From Pseudomonadota bacterium (lineage in GTDB: Bacteria > Pseudomonadota > Gammaproteobacteria > Acidiferrobacterales > Acidiferrobacteraceae), in assembly GCA_021795255.1 (NCBI GenBank), contig JAJYPQ010000027.1:1-20618 (forward strand): DNA of 20,618 nucleotides. Reading direction: 5' to 3'. The translations under genes were made by a program, and so were the position numbers. The notes beneath the pieces are model-generated. The model had not been told where the DNA came from and did no database searches. It was given only the letters and a program-made list of their open reading frames with translations. Shown here one piece after another: positions 1-6,520 of this stretch; positions within the stretch are counted from its first letter, which is position 1, and each line of letters starts with the position of its first letter.

Positions 1-647
1 GGCTCGTGGCATCCCGCATCCGCGAGCGTTGTCATCGGCCGGCGGTAGCCTTTGCCGTCGGCGCAGACGGCCTTCTGAAAGGATCAGCGCGGTCTGTGCC
101 AGGCCTTCATATTCGCGATTGCATCGACGACGTGGCCGCCCGCCACCCAGGTCTTGTGGTGCGCTTTGGGGGGCACGCGCAAGCGGCTGGCCTTAGTATC
201 GCGGCAGACAACCTCCTGGACTTCACAGACGCTATGGAGTCCGCCGTCTCTGCGCGCGTAACGCCCGATCTTTTTTGTGATGTGGTCGCAACCGACGGCA
301 TGCTGGCGGCCCACGAGTGTACGTTGGAGACCGCGCGGACCCTGGAGGCCGGCGGCCCCTGGGGGCAAGGATTCCCGGCGCCCTTGTTCGTGGGAGATTT
401 TACCGTGACCGGCGTCCGGCCGACGTTGGACGGTCTACACGCCAAGCTCACCCTCGAGACGGCCGACGGCGGGATCTTAGAGGCCATCGCCTTTCAGTGT
501 CAGGCGCGTCTGGGCTGGCGTCCGGCGTCAGGCCCCGTGCGGCTCGTATACAGCCTCGCTATCAACCGCTACCAGGGGCGCGAGTCGGTCCAACTGGTGG
601 TCGAGCGTGTCTGGCCGGCCGAGAATGCGCCCCCTCTCGGGCAATAG
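1..647 (+). CDS. recJ: RecJ single-stranded-DNA exonuclease, C-terminal part (5' end outside window)
   Basis: C-terminal ~215 residues of RecJ, the 5'-3' exonuclease acting on single-stranded DNA in recombination and mismatch repair. The frame is open from the first base, reading L-V-A-S-R-I-R-E-R into a DHHA1-type region with the family motif G-G-H-A-Q-A-A-G-L (about residues 55-63 counted from the GTG at 6). The C-terminal OB-fold region follows: D-G-L-H-A-K-L-T-L, then I-A-F-Q, then N-R-Y-Q-G-R-E-S-V-Q-L. The catalytic DHH domain lies upstream of the window, so the GTG at 6 is internal and not the start. The stop is TAG at 645-647. The 3' end overlaps the converging 159-aa ORF by 120 nt. 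RecJ is normally chromosomal, so this side may mark the border between housekeeping DNA and the accessory locus, although that is only inference. Confidence 0.93.
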   Translation, partial: LVASRIRERCHRPAVAFAVGADGLLKGSARSVPGLHIRDCIDDVAARHPGLVVRFGGHAQAAGLSIAADNLLDFTDAMESAVSARVTPDLFCDVVATDGMLAAHECTLETARTLEAGGPWGQGFPAPLFVGDFTVTGVRPTLDGLHAKLTLETADGGILEAIAFQCQARLGWRPASGPVRLVYSLAINRYQGRESVQLVVERVWPAENAPPLGQ

Positions 648-1007
648 GGCCGGGGTGAGCAGCACGAGGCCTGCATCTTCGTCCGCCGCGTATCCGCCAG
701 CTATGATAAAGACGCGCAGGCGCATCCGCAGGGCCTCCGCGGCTGGCCCCTGGTTGTTGCCCGGGTCTCGAGTCATGTAGACCCGCCATCCATCAGTGAG
801 ACAAGCCAGCATGTGGCCAATCGTTACAACCAACCTGTTCTGATCGACATCAGCAACAGAGATCAACGTCAGATGGGCGGCGCGCGCTGCATCCTGGATG
901 GTCTGAAACGTCGGTTCCTGTTCCCATTGTCGGGCCAGCGACCGTGGGTCTGTGTGCGCCACTTGGAAGCAGACTCCACGGATAAGCCAGACCGACTCAA
1001 CACTCAT
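528..1007 (-). CDS. Hypothetical protein, 159 aa, last gene of the pilus operon
   Basis: I do not recognise this family. The protein looks soluble: no signal peptide or membrane segment, and a mixed hydrophobic pattern consistent with an alpha/beta fold. Its ATG at 1007 follows directly after the TAA (1010-1008) of the broken PilV-like gene with no gap. Translation was therefore probably coupled to that pilin before the transposon inserted. The last 120 nt run antisense across the 3' end of recJ, an unusually long convergent overlap. The exact adjacency and the long open frame argue it is real. Its expression now probably depends on read-through from the transposon or on weak internal initiation. 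A role linked to the pilin is suggested only by position. Confidence 0.6.
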   Translation of the reverse strand: MSVESVWLIRGVCFQVAHTDPRSLARQWEQEPTFQTIQDAARAAHLTLISVADVDQNRLVVTIGHMLACLTDGWRVYMTRDPGNNQGPAAEALRMRLRVFIIAGGYAADEDAGLVLLTPALLPERGRILGRPDTLDHQLDRLAPLVAVDSEAVYEPHGA

Positions 1008-1659
1008 TTAATAGGACCCCACAACAGGCACGGTGATCAGTGTGCCGCCTGGCACCCACGCGCCGATCAGCGCGGTGTAAGGTGGTGATTGCAAGGCACC
1101 GTTGGCGGATTGTGGGTCCCGGTCATCGCCATAGCATCCGGCGCTGCCGCTGTTGGGACCGTTGCCCACGCCAAGTTCATACCCCCAGGCCGATGTCTGG
1201 TCGGTCTCCGACAACCCGAGCGTCTGGGCAAATCCAATATCGGTTACCGGCTGCATGTCGCACACGGAGGGCCCAGTCAGTGTTCCCACGCTCGTGACGC
1301 CAGTCGGCAAGGGGCCCGGAAAGGCAAACCCTGGTCCGTTACCATTCGCGGAGTTGCCGATGGGGCTCGCGCTATCCCAAACAGTCGGATTGGAACTTCC
1401 GGGTGGCGCCGAAGCGAAATAATCAATGGTGATGTCACGGTTGATGTCGGATTCGTATTGGGTTGTGAAATAGGTCGCATATTCGCCGGCGATGAGGCGC
1501 ATGGTCTGCAGCGTGCGGCGCAGGAGTCGACGCTCGACGACTGCGCCATTGATCACGACCCCCACATCATGGCCGCCTAGCGTCAAGACGCCTGTGGTGG
1601 GGTCAAATGTGGTGCCAACATTCAATACCTGCCCATTCCCGTTTTCCGGCCCGCCATTA
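1008..1659 (-). pseudogene. PilV-like large prepilin, 3' fragment (C-terminal part), severed by the transposon
   Basis: C-terminal part of the pilin whose 5' part lies at 6027-6520. Read from the insertion point the frame continues S-N-N-G-G-P-E-N-G-N-G-Q-V-L-N-V-G-T-T and runs about 217 codons to TAA at 1010-1008. The region is Gly, Ser, Pro and Asn rich with two Cys (in V-C-D-M and G-C-Y-G), like the extracellular C-terminal domain of a tip pilin or adhesin. No good start codon or ribosome site precedes it, so it is probably untranslated. A TTG at 1625 is the first alternative start. Removing the element plus one copy of the 8-bp duplication joins it in frame with the 5' part, giving 381 aa in total. 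Confidence 0.85.
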
Positions 1660-1667
1660 TTGGAGAC
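1660..1667. repeat. Target-site duplication, left copy (TTGGAGAC)
   Basis: The 8 bp directly outside the left inverted repeat are identical to 6027-6034 outside the right one. Eight base pairs is the usual duplication length for ISL3-family transposition. Confidence 0.95.
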
Positions 1668-1690
1668 GGGTATCCGTATTTCGTGATTGA
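1668..1690 (+). repeat. Left terminal inverted repeat (IRL), 23 bp
   Basis: Starts GGGTATCCG and ends GTGATTGA. It is the exact reverse complement of 6004-6026, and identity stops at base 24. It is separated by 7 nt from the transposase stop codon at 1700-1698. Confidence 0.95.
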
Positions 1691-1697
1691 AACGGCT

Positions 1698-3026
1698 CTA
1701 TAGCTGTCCGGCTTCAATCATGCGGACCAGTGCTGAAATGTCAGGTCCGTAGTTGAGTTCCTGAGCCTGCGGTTCTTGTTGAAGCGACATCATCCGGGCC
1801 ATTGCAAATTCTCGCGTAGCCGGCTCTTGGCGCCGCTCAAACTTCGGTCGGATGATTTGCTTCTTGAAGGCGCCTTCCGCAAACAGAATCTTGGCCCGCA
1901 GAGCTTCAAAGCTGTAGCCTCTGCCAAGACGGTTCATCACTCGTATCAGACTGTTCAGGCTCTCCGTGTAGGCATTGGTTACCGGATGGTCGAAGTAGGC
2001 CAGGATGTACGACTGCCAGTTGCGCCATGCCTTGATTAGGTCTGAGAAGGCATCTCGGACTTCGTGTGTCACAGCCCGGTCCCAAGCTGCAAACCGTGCC
2101 AGCGCTTCCTCCTTGCTCCTGGCGTCGTAAATTTTGAAGAACTCCTCTTTGAGCCGGTATGCCAAGCCAAGCTCAGGGTAGTTATTGACCCATCCAGACA
2201 GGAGCAAGGCTTCCCGGTCATTCAGGTCGTGCTCCCGCTTGAGCATTACAAACCTGTCGTGCATGAGTCCCCGGCGCTGCTTGGGCGTCAACGACTCCCG
2301 GTAGCTCTTCCTGACCCGTTCCATAGCATCGTTGGCCATCCTGACGACGTGGAACTTGTCGATGACCACCTTGGCCTGTGGCATGACGGCCTCAACGGCA
2401 TCCTTGTAGGGATGCCACATGTCCATGGCCACGTACTGCACCTGATGCCGGCCTTCCAGGTTGGACAGGTACCGAATCATCGTCTCTTTGTTGCGGTTCG
2501 GCAGTAGTTCGACGATGGTGTTGTTCTGGATGTTGGTGATCACACCCCGCGGCTTAATCAGGTGGATTTCGTCGATGCCCATCCACTTCGGCGTCTCGAA
2601 ACGGATTTTCTCGCTCAGGGCAGCCACGTAGTCCTTAAAGACAAGCCGGACGGTGCCCTCCACGATGCCGACCTCTTCCGCGATGCTGGCGAAGGTGCGC
2701 TTGATAGCCTGCTTGCCGACCCATTCCACCAGGCGGTTCGTCATGGACCGCTTTTCGTTGATGGCCGGCAGGGTTTCGTAGAACGTCTTGCTGCAGGATT
2801 TGCAGCGATACCGGCGCGTGTCGATGTAGATGCCGACCCGCTTGCCATGCATGGGCAGGTCTTTGACCATCTGTTCGCGGCGCCCGAAGCCATCAAACTT
2901 GCCATGGTGGCAATGCGGGCAGGCTATCGGCTCCTGTGAAGCCACGGCGTCAATGTGATAGTCGTGCTCGTTCTCTTGGAAGGCCGTCACCGTGTAGGCC
3001 GGCAGGTTCAGTACATTGGTTGGCAT
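1698..3026 (-). CDS. tnpA: ISL3-family transposase (442 aa)
   Basis: DDE-type transposase that cuts and moves the element by acting on its terminal repeats. An N-terminal zf-ISL3 zinc finger is visible as C36-P-H-C39 and C75-K-S-C78. A helix-turn-helix region lies around residues 105-130 (T-F-A-S-I-A-E-E-V-G). The catalytic DDE_Tnp_ISL3 core has M-G-I-D-E-I-H (D152), V-V-I-D-K-F-H-V (D223) and N-A-Y-T-E-S-L-N-S (E355), followed by the family signature R-G-Y-S-F-E-A-L-R-A-K. Length is normal for the family and the frame is uninterrupted, so it is probably active. The ATG sits 2 nt after the endonuclease stop with no clear ribosome site, which points to translational coupling in the restriction-modification operon. 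It ends TAG at 1700-1698. Confidence 0.95.
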   Translation of the reverse strand: MPTNVLNLPAYTVTAFQENEHDYHIDAVASQEPIACPHCHHGKFDGFGRREQMVKDLPMHGKRVGIYIDTRRYRCKSCSKTFYETLPAINEKRSMTNRLVEWVGKQAIKRTFASIAEEVGIVEGTVRLVFKDYVAALSEKIRFETPKWMGIDEIHLIKPRGVITNIQNNTIVELLPNRNKETMIRYLSNLEGRHQVQYVAMDMWHPYKDAVEAVMPQAKVVIDKFHVVRMANDAMERVRKSYRESLTPKQRRGLMHDRFVMLKREHDLNDREALLLSGWVNNYPELGLAYRLKEEFFKIYDARSKEEALARFAAWDRAVTHEVRDAFSDLIKAWRNWQSYILAYFDHPVTNAYTESLNSLIRVMNRLGRGYSFEALRAKILFAEGAFKKQIIRPKFERRQEPATREFAMARMMSLQQEPQAQELNYGPDISALVRMIEAGQL

Positions 3027-3028
3027 GG

Positions 3029-4105
3029 CTACTTCAGTTCGGAGAGCTTCTTCGCAGTTCCGTTGCGCATGTCGATGATGTGGTCAGGTTCGGAAACCAG
3101 CCAGACATAAGAACCCCACGCGATTTCCACGATGGCCTTCTTGAACTGTGACGTTGAGCGGTCCATGAAAGCGGTCAGGAACGCCAGATGTTCCTCTTCA
3201 AAGCCAGCATCCTTGGCAACTACGGTCAGAGCTTCCTTGCGCTGCCGGTTGATTGGGCCATCGGTGGCTACCACTTCCGCGAATACAACCAACAGGTCGC
3301 TACCGCCGGCATCGTCACCAAGGTCAACCAGGATGATGTCCGGCAGGGCTTTGGACGGGTCAATGACGATACCAAGCGTCGCGGCAAGCCGTTCATCACG
3401 GGCAACAACCTTGTTGCCGGACTCAGACAGCCAGAGCACATGGGGTTTCTTCAGGAAGCGCGTGGCGAATTGCTCGATGACCGCCTTGGCGATAACGCTG
3501 GACGGACCCGCGGATAGCGCTCGCGTCTCCCCGTTCGGGAATTGAACCTGGACGGCGCCGCCGGCTGAGAGCGCCCCGCCAGCTATCAACGCTTGCCTGG
3601 CCAGTGCCGTCTTCGTCAGGTGATTGGCCCGCCACGTTTCCGCAAGGGCTGCGAAATCGGCAGCGCTTAGGCTTGCCGCGAATAGCGCGGCGAACCCTTC
3701 TTCAAGGGCATCGCGCCCCTTGGATGACGTGGTAGGGATGCCTTGACGCTCAATAATGGCGCGCACAGGCAAAAACCCATCACCAATGGTCTCATCCCGA
3801 ATGGGCTCTCGGGTCGTGTCGGCAAACCAGGGCGTACCCACTGACGGCACAAACCCATTCTTGCCAGACGCGACGTACCAGTTCTCCCGTGTCATATCGT
3901 CCATGATGGCCGATTGGGCTTCTGTCATCCGGCAAACCTGGTTGGGACGAATCCACCTATCCAGTCCTTCGATGGCGTTGGCGTACAGGCAGACGAAGAC
4001 AGTCTTTGCTGCCATCTCACGCGTTATGTACGTGCGCTGTTCGGTGCTTTCCGGGAAGATGACCTGCAGGCGGGCTTGAATCTGCTCAACGGAGAGAATG
4101 GTCAT
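3029..4105 (-). CDS. BsuBI/PstI-family type II restriction endonuclease (358 aa)
   Basis: Site-specific endonuclease that cuts unmethylated DNA, protecting the host from phage or killing cells that lose the element. The C-terminal half carries the BsuBI/PstI signature: L-P-D-I-I-L-V-D-L (D256), then L-L-V-V-F-A-E-V-V-A-T-D-G-P-I (E277) and R-Q-R-K. These are the acidic and lysine residues expected of its PD-(D/E)XK-like active site. The N-terminal ~200 residues probably hold recognition and dimer contacts. PstI and BsuBI cut CTGCAG, but specificity cannot be read from sequence. The protein is a little longer than PstI itself (326 aa). The start is the ATG at 4105, overlapping the methyltransferase stop as ATGA. 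An in-frame upstream extension to 4264 inside the methyltransferase gene is rejected. Confidence 0.92.
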   Translation of the reverse strand: MTILSVEQIQARLQVIFPESTEQRTYITREMAAKTVFVCLYANAIEGLDRWIRPNQVCRMTEAQSAIMDDMTRENWYVASGKNGFVPSVGTPWFADTTREPIRDETIGDGFLPVRAIIERQGIPTTSSKGRDALEEGFAALFAASLSAADFAALAETWRANHLTKTALARQALIAGGALSAGGAVQVQFPNGETRALSAGPSSVIAKAVIEQFATRFLKKPHVLWLSESGNKVVARDERLAATLGIVIDPSKALPDIILVDLGDDAGGSDLLVVFAEVVATDGPINRQRKEALTVVAKDAGFEEEHLAFLTAFMDRSTSQFKKAIVEIAWGSYVWLVSEPDHIIDMRNGTAKKLSELK

Positions 4106-5883
4106 TCGCCGCCCCCTGTGTAGAAGGATGCAATCTTGGCTTCGAGGGCAGTCCTGGTGGCACCTTTGAGCAACAGGCGCTCGATAGCCTTGGCTTGCGC
4201 GATTGTCGGCAATGGCAGAGCTTCCAGTTCGTAGGCTGACACTGCGACGCTGCCGCTGATACAACGGAAAGCCCTGTCTGCTGCTTCCGAGTTGAGAATG
4301 GCGGCTATGGCGTCGGGAGACACTTCGCCGCGCCTGTCCGCATAGATGATGTTCAAGTGGTTCTCGACGACGACACCACCGTTCGCGTCAATGAATTCCT
4401 GCGGGATAACGGCGCTCAGTAGCCTGCGGTCCTGCTCTTTGGCGGTCGTGCGCTGGAGTAGGACGCAGGAATTATCCGTGACCAGATGCGGCTGCGCTTG
4501 GAGTTCGATGTAGGGCGCATGATTGCGGCGCTCGGCACTGAAGTTGAAGCCGGCCGGAGTCACCGATTCAGCCCAAATAATGGGTAGTTCGCCGTTCACC
4601 TTCGCCTGCCGGAGCTGCGGCTTGTGCCGGTTCCATACAAGCTGACCTGTGGAGACTTGATAACCGAAATCAGCCAAGCGAGCAGGCATCTTTGAGAGCA
4701 CTTGGACATAGGTTGAGTCCTTGACTGCTCGCGGAATAATCCACGGGCCGCCATCAGTCGGGACGCGAATCTTGCCGATGGGCTCGATGGCCGCCTGTTC
4801 AATCCCCTTGGGAACAATCAAGGAAACAGCCGCAGCCTTTTTCGACTTGGCCACTTGGTAGGTCACCAGAATGGTTTCCTGCAGCACGTCATCGAAGACC
4901 CCATCCCGGTCGGCAATGAAGTCAAAGGCGGCCGGGGTTGCGTCGTCCGTCAGGATTTTGCGGAGAGCCTTGAAATACTGCCCACCAAGGAACGACGTAG
5001 GCGTGAGATAGGCGATGACTCCATTCTGCTCCACCAAGCGTAACGCCAGGTCGGTGAATAGGCCGTACAGGTTGGCGTGACCATACAGAGAGCGAGCGTA
5101 TTTCGCCCGCATGGCATCAGTCAGCTTCACGCGACCATACGGCGGGTTTCCGATGACCAGGCTGAATTTGCCCATCTGGTCATGCTGCAGAGCGTCGCCA
5201 ACCGTAATCACTTGCGGGAATCGCGCGCCGGCCTTCACGCACAATGGGAGCAGTGACGCTTCGAGTAGCACCTGCGTAATCCAGGCTGCGAAGGGGTCAA
5301 GCTCAATTCCCCTGAGCCGGACGACAATGTCTTGGAGAGCGTCGCCAGCAGAGGACTTCGTGGTGTGCTTCCACATCCGCAAGGCAACCGGAGCCAGAAA
5401 GGCTCCACCACCGCAGGCGGGGTCGATTGCCGTGCAAGCTGCAAAGTCAGTGCCAGCCTGTTCTGATAGGTCAAGCAGGCGGTTTACCATGGGCGGCGGC
5501 GTGTAATACGCGCCCATATCGGACCGCATGGTTTCCGGCAGCATCACCGTGTAAATAGAGCCAATCAGGTAGCCGGAGTCTTCAACGGGGAACGATGCGA
5601 CCAGGGCGCCAATGCTGTGCGCCAAGCCGTGTTCGGCGGTGGGTAGCGACGGAAGCGCCAAGCCATGGGGACGAATGTCCCACTCCGCACCCTGGACCCG
5701 ACAAAGCTCGGCCCAATGCGCGGTCACAATGGCCGTACAGAACGCCCGAGCAATGGACAGGCGCGAGACATCCTTCTTGATGCTCTCGGCGAACTTGCGG
5801 GCTCTCGACTTCAGAGCCCGGTACTGCTGCAGGGGCTCCTGCGGCTCAAGTTCAATGGTGGCTACAGCGCGGGCTTTCGGCAT
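4102..5883 (-). CDS. Eco57I-like N6-adenine DNA methyltransferase (593 aa), partner of the BsuBI/PstI endonuclease
   Basis: Methylates adenine in the recognition site, using S-adenosylmethionine, to protect DNA from the endonuclease encoded immediately downstream. Motif order is that of the gamma class. Counted from the upstream ATG at 5889, motif X is G-A-Y-Y-T-P-P-P-M-V (127-136), motif I is D-P-A-C-G-G-G-A-F-L (156-165), an acidic residue in G-I-E-L-D-P lies near 196, and catalytic motif IV is N-P-P-Y (248-251). A large C-terminal target-recognition region follows. It is longer than M.PstI and M.BsuBI (about 500 aa). Two ATGs are possible. The one at 5883 is chosen because AAAGGGG lies 6 nt upstream of it, whereas that box abuts the ATG at 5889. 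It is the first gene of the operon, so protection is made before the nuclease. Confidence 0.93.
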   Translation of the reverse strand: MPKARAVATIELEPQEPLQQYRALKSRARKFAESIKKDVSRLSIARAFCTAIVTAHWAELCRVQGAEWDIRPHGLALPSLPTAEHGLAHSIGALVASFPVEDSGYLIGSIYTVMLPETMRSDMGAYYTPPPMVNRLLDLSEQAGTDFAACTAIDPACGGGAFLAPVALRMWKHTTKSSAGDALQDIVVRLRGIELDPFAAWITQVLLEASLLPLCVKAGARFPQVITVGDALQHDQMGKFSLVIGNPPYGRVKLTDAMRAKYARSLYGHANLYGLFTDLALRLVEQNGVIAYLTPTSFLGGQYFKALRKILTDDATPAAFDFIADRDGVFDDVLQETILVTYQVAKSKKAAAVSLIVPKGIEQAAIEPIGKIRVPTDGGPWIIPRAVKDSTYVQVLSKMPARLADFGYQVSTGQLVWNRHKPQLRQAKVNGELPIIWAESVTPAGFNFSAERRNHAPYIELQAQPHLVTDNSCVLLQRTTAKEQDRRLLSAVIPQEFIDANGGVVVENHLNIIYADRRGEVSPDAIAAILNSEAADRAFRCISGSVAVSAYELEALPLPTIAQAKAIERLLLKGATRTALEAKIASFYTGGGE

Positions 5884-5924
5884 CAACATCCCCTTTGTGC
5901 TTCAATCATACAATACGTTTTCAG

Positions 5925-5951
5925 AGTATAGAGACATTCAGGGAAAGTCAA
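5925..5951 (-). promoter_or_regulatory. Candidate promoter of the methyltransferase-endonuclease-transposase operon
   Basis: On the minus strand, TTGACT (5951-5946) and TATACT (5930-5925) are separated by 15 bp. That is a little short of the optimal 17, but these are the best sigma-70-like boxes in the 120-nt leader. It lies about 40 nt upstream of the methyltransferase start. Its -35 box is overlapped by a diverged copy of the terminal inverted repeat (5948-5964), and a CTGCAG sits further upstream at 5988-5993. No controller (C) protein gene or C-box was seen. Confidence 0.5.
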
Positions 5952-5964
5952 TCACGAAATGCGG
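5948..5964 (-). repeat. Internal diverged copy of the terminal inverted repeat
   Basis: Seventeen bases matching the inner part of the right terminal repeat (6004-6020) at 16 of 17 positions, in the same orientation and 56 bp inward. It overlaps the -35 box of the operon promoter, so it is a plausible second transposase binding site and autoregulatory operator. Confidence 0.75.
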
Positions 5965-6003
5965 TTTTGCAACAGCGTGACACATCGCTGCAGGAATGCG
6001 AAA

Positions 6004-6026
6004 TCAATCACGAAATACGGATACCC
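6004..6026 (-). repeat. Right terminal inverted repeat (IRR), 23 bp
   Basis: Exact reverse complement of 1668-1690. It introduces a TGA at 6010-6008 that ends the truncated pilin reading in from the right after residues K-G-I-R-I-S. Confidence 0.95.
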
Positions 6027-6520
6027 TTGGAGACGAAGGCAATTACATGATAGGTCAGGGTCACACCGTCCTTGACGGTCGTAAGCGGGTCACTCACATA
6101 GACTACCCACGGACGTCCGAACCCGTCTGTGACCAACGTCCGTGCCGGCGTGTCCGCGTATTGCGCAAACATCTGGAATCCATTCTGGAACGCATACGGG
6201 TTGCCGGGCTGGAAAGCCGGGCCCGTAGCCAGCGTATATGTGCTCGCCGTGTTGAGCGCGATGGTATTGGCGCGCGGGGCCAATGTATCAATGGCCATGG
6301 CATGGCGCAGATAGGCCTCGTTGACAGCGCGGCGCAGAACCGCCAGCCGGGCGCGGGTCGTCGCCCGGTCCGAGAAATGGATCTCGCCCATGAGAGCGGG
6401 ATACAGCACAGCCCCCAAAATCACCATGACCGCCAGCGCCACCAGGATCTCGATGAGCGTAAATCCTCGTGCGCGACGAACGCGTGGCTCAAAGCTCCCG
6501 CTTGAGTGTTTGCGGATCAT
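6008..6520 (-). pseudogene. PilV-like large prepilin, 5' fragment (N-terminal part), truncated by the transposon
   Basis: N-terminal part of a type IV prepilin. The leader is M-I-R-K-H-S-S-G-S-F-E-P-R-V-R-R-A-R-G (19 aa), with cleavage before F-T-L-I-E. The hydrophobic helix I-L-V-A-L-A-V-M-V-I-L-G-A-V-L and conserved Glu5 follow. Start ATG 6520 has GGGGG 6 nt upstream and overlaps the PilT-family ATPase by 32 nt; earlier in-frame starts lie deeper inside that gene and are not preferred. After 164 native codons the frame runs into the right inverted repeat and stops, giving 170 aa ending K-G-I-R-I-S. The original protein was 381 aa, with its C-terminal part at 1008-1659. A large pilin last among the pilins, with a long variable-looking C-terminus, fits PilV, the tip adhesin that selects recipients in R64. 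This assignment is inference. The short product could still be inserted in the membrane and processed. Confidence 0.88.
6027..6034. repeat. Target-site duplication, right copy (TTGGAGAC)
   Basis: Identical to 1660-1667. On the minus strand it reads GTCTCCAA, codons V-S plus two bases, inside the pilin gene. Confidence 0.95.

Larger units (their letters stand above)
1668..6026 (-). mobile_element. ISL3-family transposon carrying a type II restriction-modification system (4359 bp)
   Basis: A complete composite-free transposon. It is bounded by perfect 23-bp inverted repeats beginning GGGTATCCG, flanked by exact 8-bp direct repeats TTGGAGAC, and inserted within a prepilin gene. It holds three minus-strand genes in one operon: an N6-adenine methyltransferase, a BsuBI/PstI-family endonuclease and an ISL3 transposase. 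The transposase stop lies 7 nt from the inner edge of the left repeat, so there is no spare DNA at that end. The right end has about 120 nt of regulatory sequence with a promoter and a diverged copy of the terminal repeat. The interior is visibly less GC-rich than the pil genes around it. Intact ends, intact genes and a perfect duplication suggest a fairly recent insertion. ISL3 elements with passenger genes are known, but I cannot say whether this one has been described. Confidence 0.93.

Noticed and set aside
3029..4264. Extended 411-aa start for the endonuclease
   Set aside because: The extra N-terminus lies inside the methyltransferase gene and reads as random Arg/Ser-rich sequence. The ATG at 4105 in the ATGA overlap is the natural start.
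1008..6520. Shufflon-type C-terminal switching of the PilV-like gene
   Set aside because: I found no repeated recombination sites, no alternative C-terminal cassettes and no recombinase of the Rci type. The split is fully explained by the transposon and its 8-bp duplication.
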